Positions 13,971-15,361 of a stretch of DNA of 15,361 nucleotides are shown piece by piece; the first letter of the stretch is position 1, and the number at the start of each line of letters is the position of its first letter. Under the pieces are notes generated by a model, which saw only the letters and a program-made list of their open reading frames with translations, was not told the origin of the DNA and searched no databases. Source of the stretch: Bifidobacteriaceae bacterium (lineage in GTDB: Bacteria > Actinomycetota > Actinomycetes > Actinomycetales > WQXJ01); assembly GCA_031255075.1 (NCBI GenBank), contig JAIRTF010000308.1, positions 1 through 15,361 on the forward strand, read 5' to 3'. The position numbers were made by a program, and so were the translations under genes.

Positions 13971-14996
13971 ATGAAAGCGTTTGCCGTCACTTCTCCCGGG
14001 CGGCTGGATACCATCCACCTGCCCGTTCCCGAATTGGGACCGTTTGATGTCCTTTGCCGCATGCAATACGGCACCGTTTGTGCCGGCACCGACGCCCGAG
14101 TGGTGGCCGGCCAGGCTGGCCCTGGTGTCTACCCAGCGGTGATTGGGCATGAATCGATTGGTCAAGTCGTGTTGACCGGCCATGCGGTGCGGTCTTTCCG
14201 CGAGGGAGATTACATAACCAGGGTTGGTCTGCCACCTTCGACTGACGGTTCCTATCATCTGGCCTGGGGTGGCATGGCTGAGATGGGTATCGCCAGGGAT
14301 CATGCGGCGCTGCGGCTATCCGGGGCGCGTCGCGGCGAGTGGTTCCCCTACCGGGTCCACCAGGTGATTCCGTCAACTCTGATGGAACCAGCCTTGATGC
14401 CCATGTTTGTGACTTGGCGTGAAACGCTGTCCTACGCCCACCGGATCGGCTTTGCGGCCGGAACCAACGTGCTGATTTCTGGAACCGGGGCCTCTGGGCT
14501 GTCTTTCGCAGCCATGGCCCGGGCTCTGGGCGCACCGTTGGTAGCAGTGGTCGGATCCGAATCCCGCCGGGCGGCCGCCCTGGCCGCTGGTGCGGACCTG
14601 TTTGTCTCCTACCGCGACGCGGCAGAAGTGGATCAACTGGTCAAAGACCATCGCAATAGGTTCAACATCCTGGTGGACGCGACCGGCATCCCGGCCTCTA
14701 TCAATCGTCTGCTGCCCGCCTTGCGGGAGGGCGGAACCATTGGCAATTACGGCTTGGATGATCCAGACAACTACGCCATCAATCCCACCCTGGCCCACAG
14801 TTTCACTTTCTACAACGGCGGCTATGACGAACCCGAAACCCATTGGGAAGTGATTGACCTGGTCCAACACGGCAAACTGGACGCCCGCCACTGGATTGAC
14901 CCCTCCAAGATGTTCGACTGGTCCAACATCCCCGCGGCCTTCGCCGCCGCCCAAGACCGCTCCCAAATCAAACCCCTAATCAACCTCCACCCCTAA
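13971..14996 (+). CDS. Zinc-type medium-chain alcohol/polyol dehydrogenase
   Basis: An NAD(P)-dependent oxidoreductase of the medium-chain dehydrogenase superfamily, 341 residues, with no signal peptide. Seen: a GroES-like N-terminal domain with the catalytic zinc ligands C37 (TVCAGTDARV) and H60-E61 (IGHESIG), and a Rossmann fold with GTGASG (171-176) in NVLISGTGASGLSFAAMARALGA. The four-cysteine structural zinc lobe of classic alcohol dehydrogenases is absent: the protein has only two cysteines, C29 and C37. The CxGTD motif resembles sugar and polyol dehydrogenases, but the substrate cannot be assigned. The ATG at 13971 is chosen because GGAGGG lies 7 bases upstream; an in-frame GTG at 13935 is rejected. 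It is followed 10 bases later by a lipoprotein gene on the same strand. Confidence 0.88.
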   Translation: MKAFAVTSPGRLDTIHLPVPELGPFDVLCRMQYGTVCAGTDARVVAGQAGPGVYPAVIGHESIGQVVLTGHAVRSFREGDYITRVGLPPSTDGSYHLAWGGMAEMGIARDHAALRLSGARRGEWFPYRVHQVIPSTLMEPALMPMFVTWRETLSYAHRIGFAAGTNVLISGTGASGLSFAAMARALGAPLVAVVGSESRRAAALAAGADLFVSYRDAAEVDQLVKDHRNRFNILVDATGIPASINRLLPALREGGTIGNYGLDDPDNYAINPTLAHSFTFYNGGYDEPETHWEVIDLVQHGKLDARHWIDPSKMFDWSNIPAAFAAAQDRSQIKPLINLHP

Positions 14997-15006
14997 GCCA
15001 TCCCGC

Positions 15007-15361
15007 ATGAGACCCAAGCGCCGCCATCTCACCCGCGCCGCGCTTGCCCTAACAGCATCAGCCTTCCTGATCCTGACCGCTTGCAACCAGAAAACCGGGG
15101 CCGCGGAACTGGAGGCGGCGATCGCGGAAGAGATCGAAGCCGCTACCGAGGGACGAATGGAGCGGTTCAGCTTGGCCGATGGGCACGTTGGCCAGCCCAA
15201 CTGGGTTTGGCTTGAGCCACCTCTCAGTACCGACACACTCCGCTCCAGCGACATGGCTGCGTCCATTTCGGTGATCGACTCCCACAAGGACGACCGCAGA
15301 TTGCACGGCAACGGGCTTGAACTGCGCATCTCCAGCGGATCGGCCGCACCGAATCAGGGGC
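15007..15361 (+). CDS. Putative lipoprotein, N-terminal part
   Basis: An open frame from ATG 15007 to the window edge (118 codons, no stop reached). Seen: a basic start (MRPKRRH), a hydrophobic segment (about 11-23) and the lipobox LTAC with the lipidated cysteine at residue 26, so the mature protein should be anchored to the outer face of the membrane. The mature part starts with an acidic, probably helical stretch (ELEAAIAEEIEAATEG, 34-49). No known domain is recognised. It starts 10 bases after the dehydrogenase stop, without a Shine-Dalgarno, so co-transcription is likely. Codons rare in its neighbours (AGA, CTA, CGA, AGT, ACA) are fairly frequent in it. A minus-strand open frame over the same bases lacks any such signals. 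Confidence 0.75.
   Translation, partial: MRPKRRHLTRAALALTASAFLILTACNQKTGAAELEAAIAEEIEAATEGRMERFSLADGHVGQPNWVWLEPPLSTDTLRSSDMAASISVIDSHKDDRRLHGNGLELRISSGSAAPNQG

Noticed and set aside
14976..15329. A minus-strand open frame of 117 codons at the right edge.
   Set aside because: The plus-strand frame over the same bases has a signal sequence and lipobox and follows the dehydrogenase closely; the minus frame would overlap the dehydrogenase end and has no such signals.

Overview
The window is a compact, high-GC stretch of an actinobacterial (Actinomycetota) chromosome. The evidence is the gene set and order: nrdJ, nrdR, a LysM protein, lexA, hflX, an RsmC-like methyltransferase, dapF, miaA and miaB. 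This is a well-known conserved actinobacterial housekeeping neighbourhood. GTG starts are frequent, and a -10-like TAnnnT often lies 6-9 bases before the start codon. I cannot name the genus. No phage, CRISPR array, insertion sequence with a transposase, tRNA or rRNA is visible. Most of the window is ordinary core genome, and its interest lies in regulatory and intergenic structure.

Layout. 1-1948 (minus) holds the nrdR-nrdJ operon: a repressor of ribonucleotide reductases, coupled by an ATGA overlap to a class II (B12-dependent) reductase that runs off the left edge. Two NrdR boxes exactly 31 bp apart sit over its promoter. 2041-2484 (minus) is a small membrane-anchored LysM protein divergent from lexA (2639-3277, plus). 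That arrangement matches the SOS-induced division inhibitors YneA, DivS and ChiZ. lexA converges on hflX (3324-4889, minus) across a 46-bp gap made almost wholly of three 13-bp tandem repeats. hflX and the methyltransferase (4914-5678, plus) diverge from a 24-bp gap with overlapping -10 elements. dapF (5700-6551), miaA (6618-7571) and a large FAD/Fe-S oxidoreductase (7568-10390) form one minus-strand unit, with a GTGA overlap joining the last two.

10391-10816 is the one sizeable non-coding region. It has two 34-bp direct repeats with hairpin potential, a 15-bp inverted repeat around them, and two operator-like palindromes. Then come an acyl-CoA synthetase (10817-12382, plus), miaB (12335-13834, minus, overlapping the synthetase tail by 48 bp), a zinc-type dehydrogenase (13971-14996, plus) and the start of a lipoprotein gene (15007 to the edge).

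How the genes work together: LexA, the LysM protein, NrdR and NrdJ suggest a DNA-damage, dNTP-supply and division-arrest module. MiaA and MiaB make ms2i6A37 in tRNA in two steps, and HflX rescues stalled ribosomes. The oxidoreductase and acyl-CoA synthetase are metabolic genes lying between the two tRNA-modification genes. I see no convincing new multi-gene system. The best leads are the repeat-rich intergenic region at 10.4-10.8 kb, the overlapping divergent promoter at 4.9 kb, and the LysM/lexA pair that lacks a canonical SOS box.
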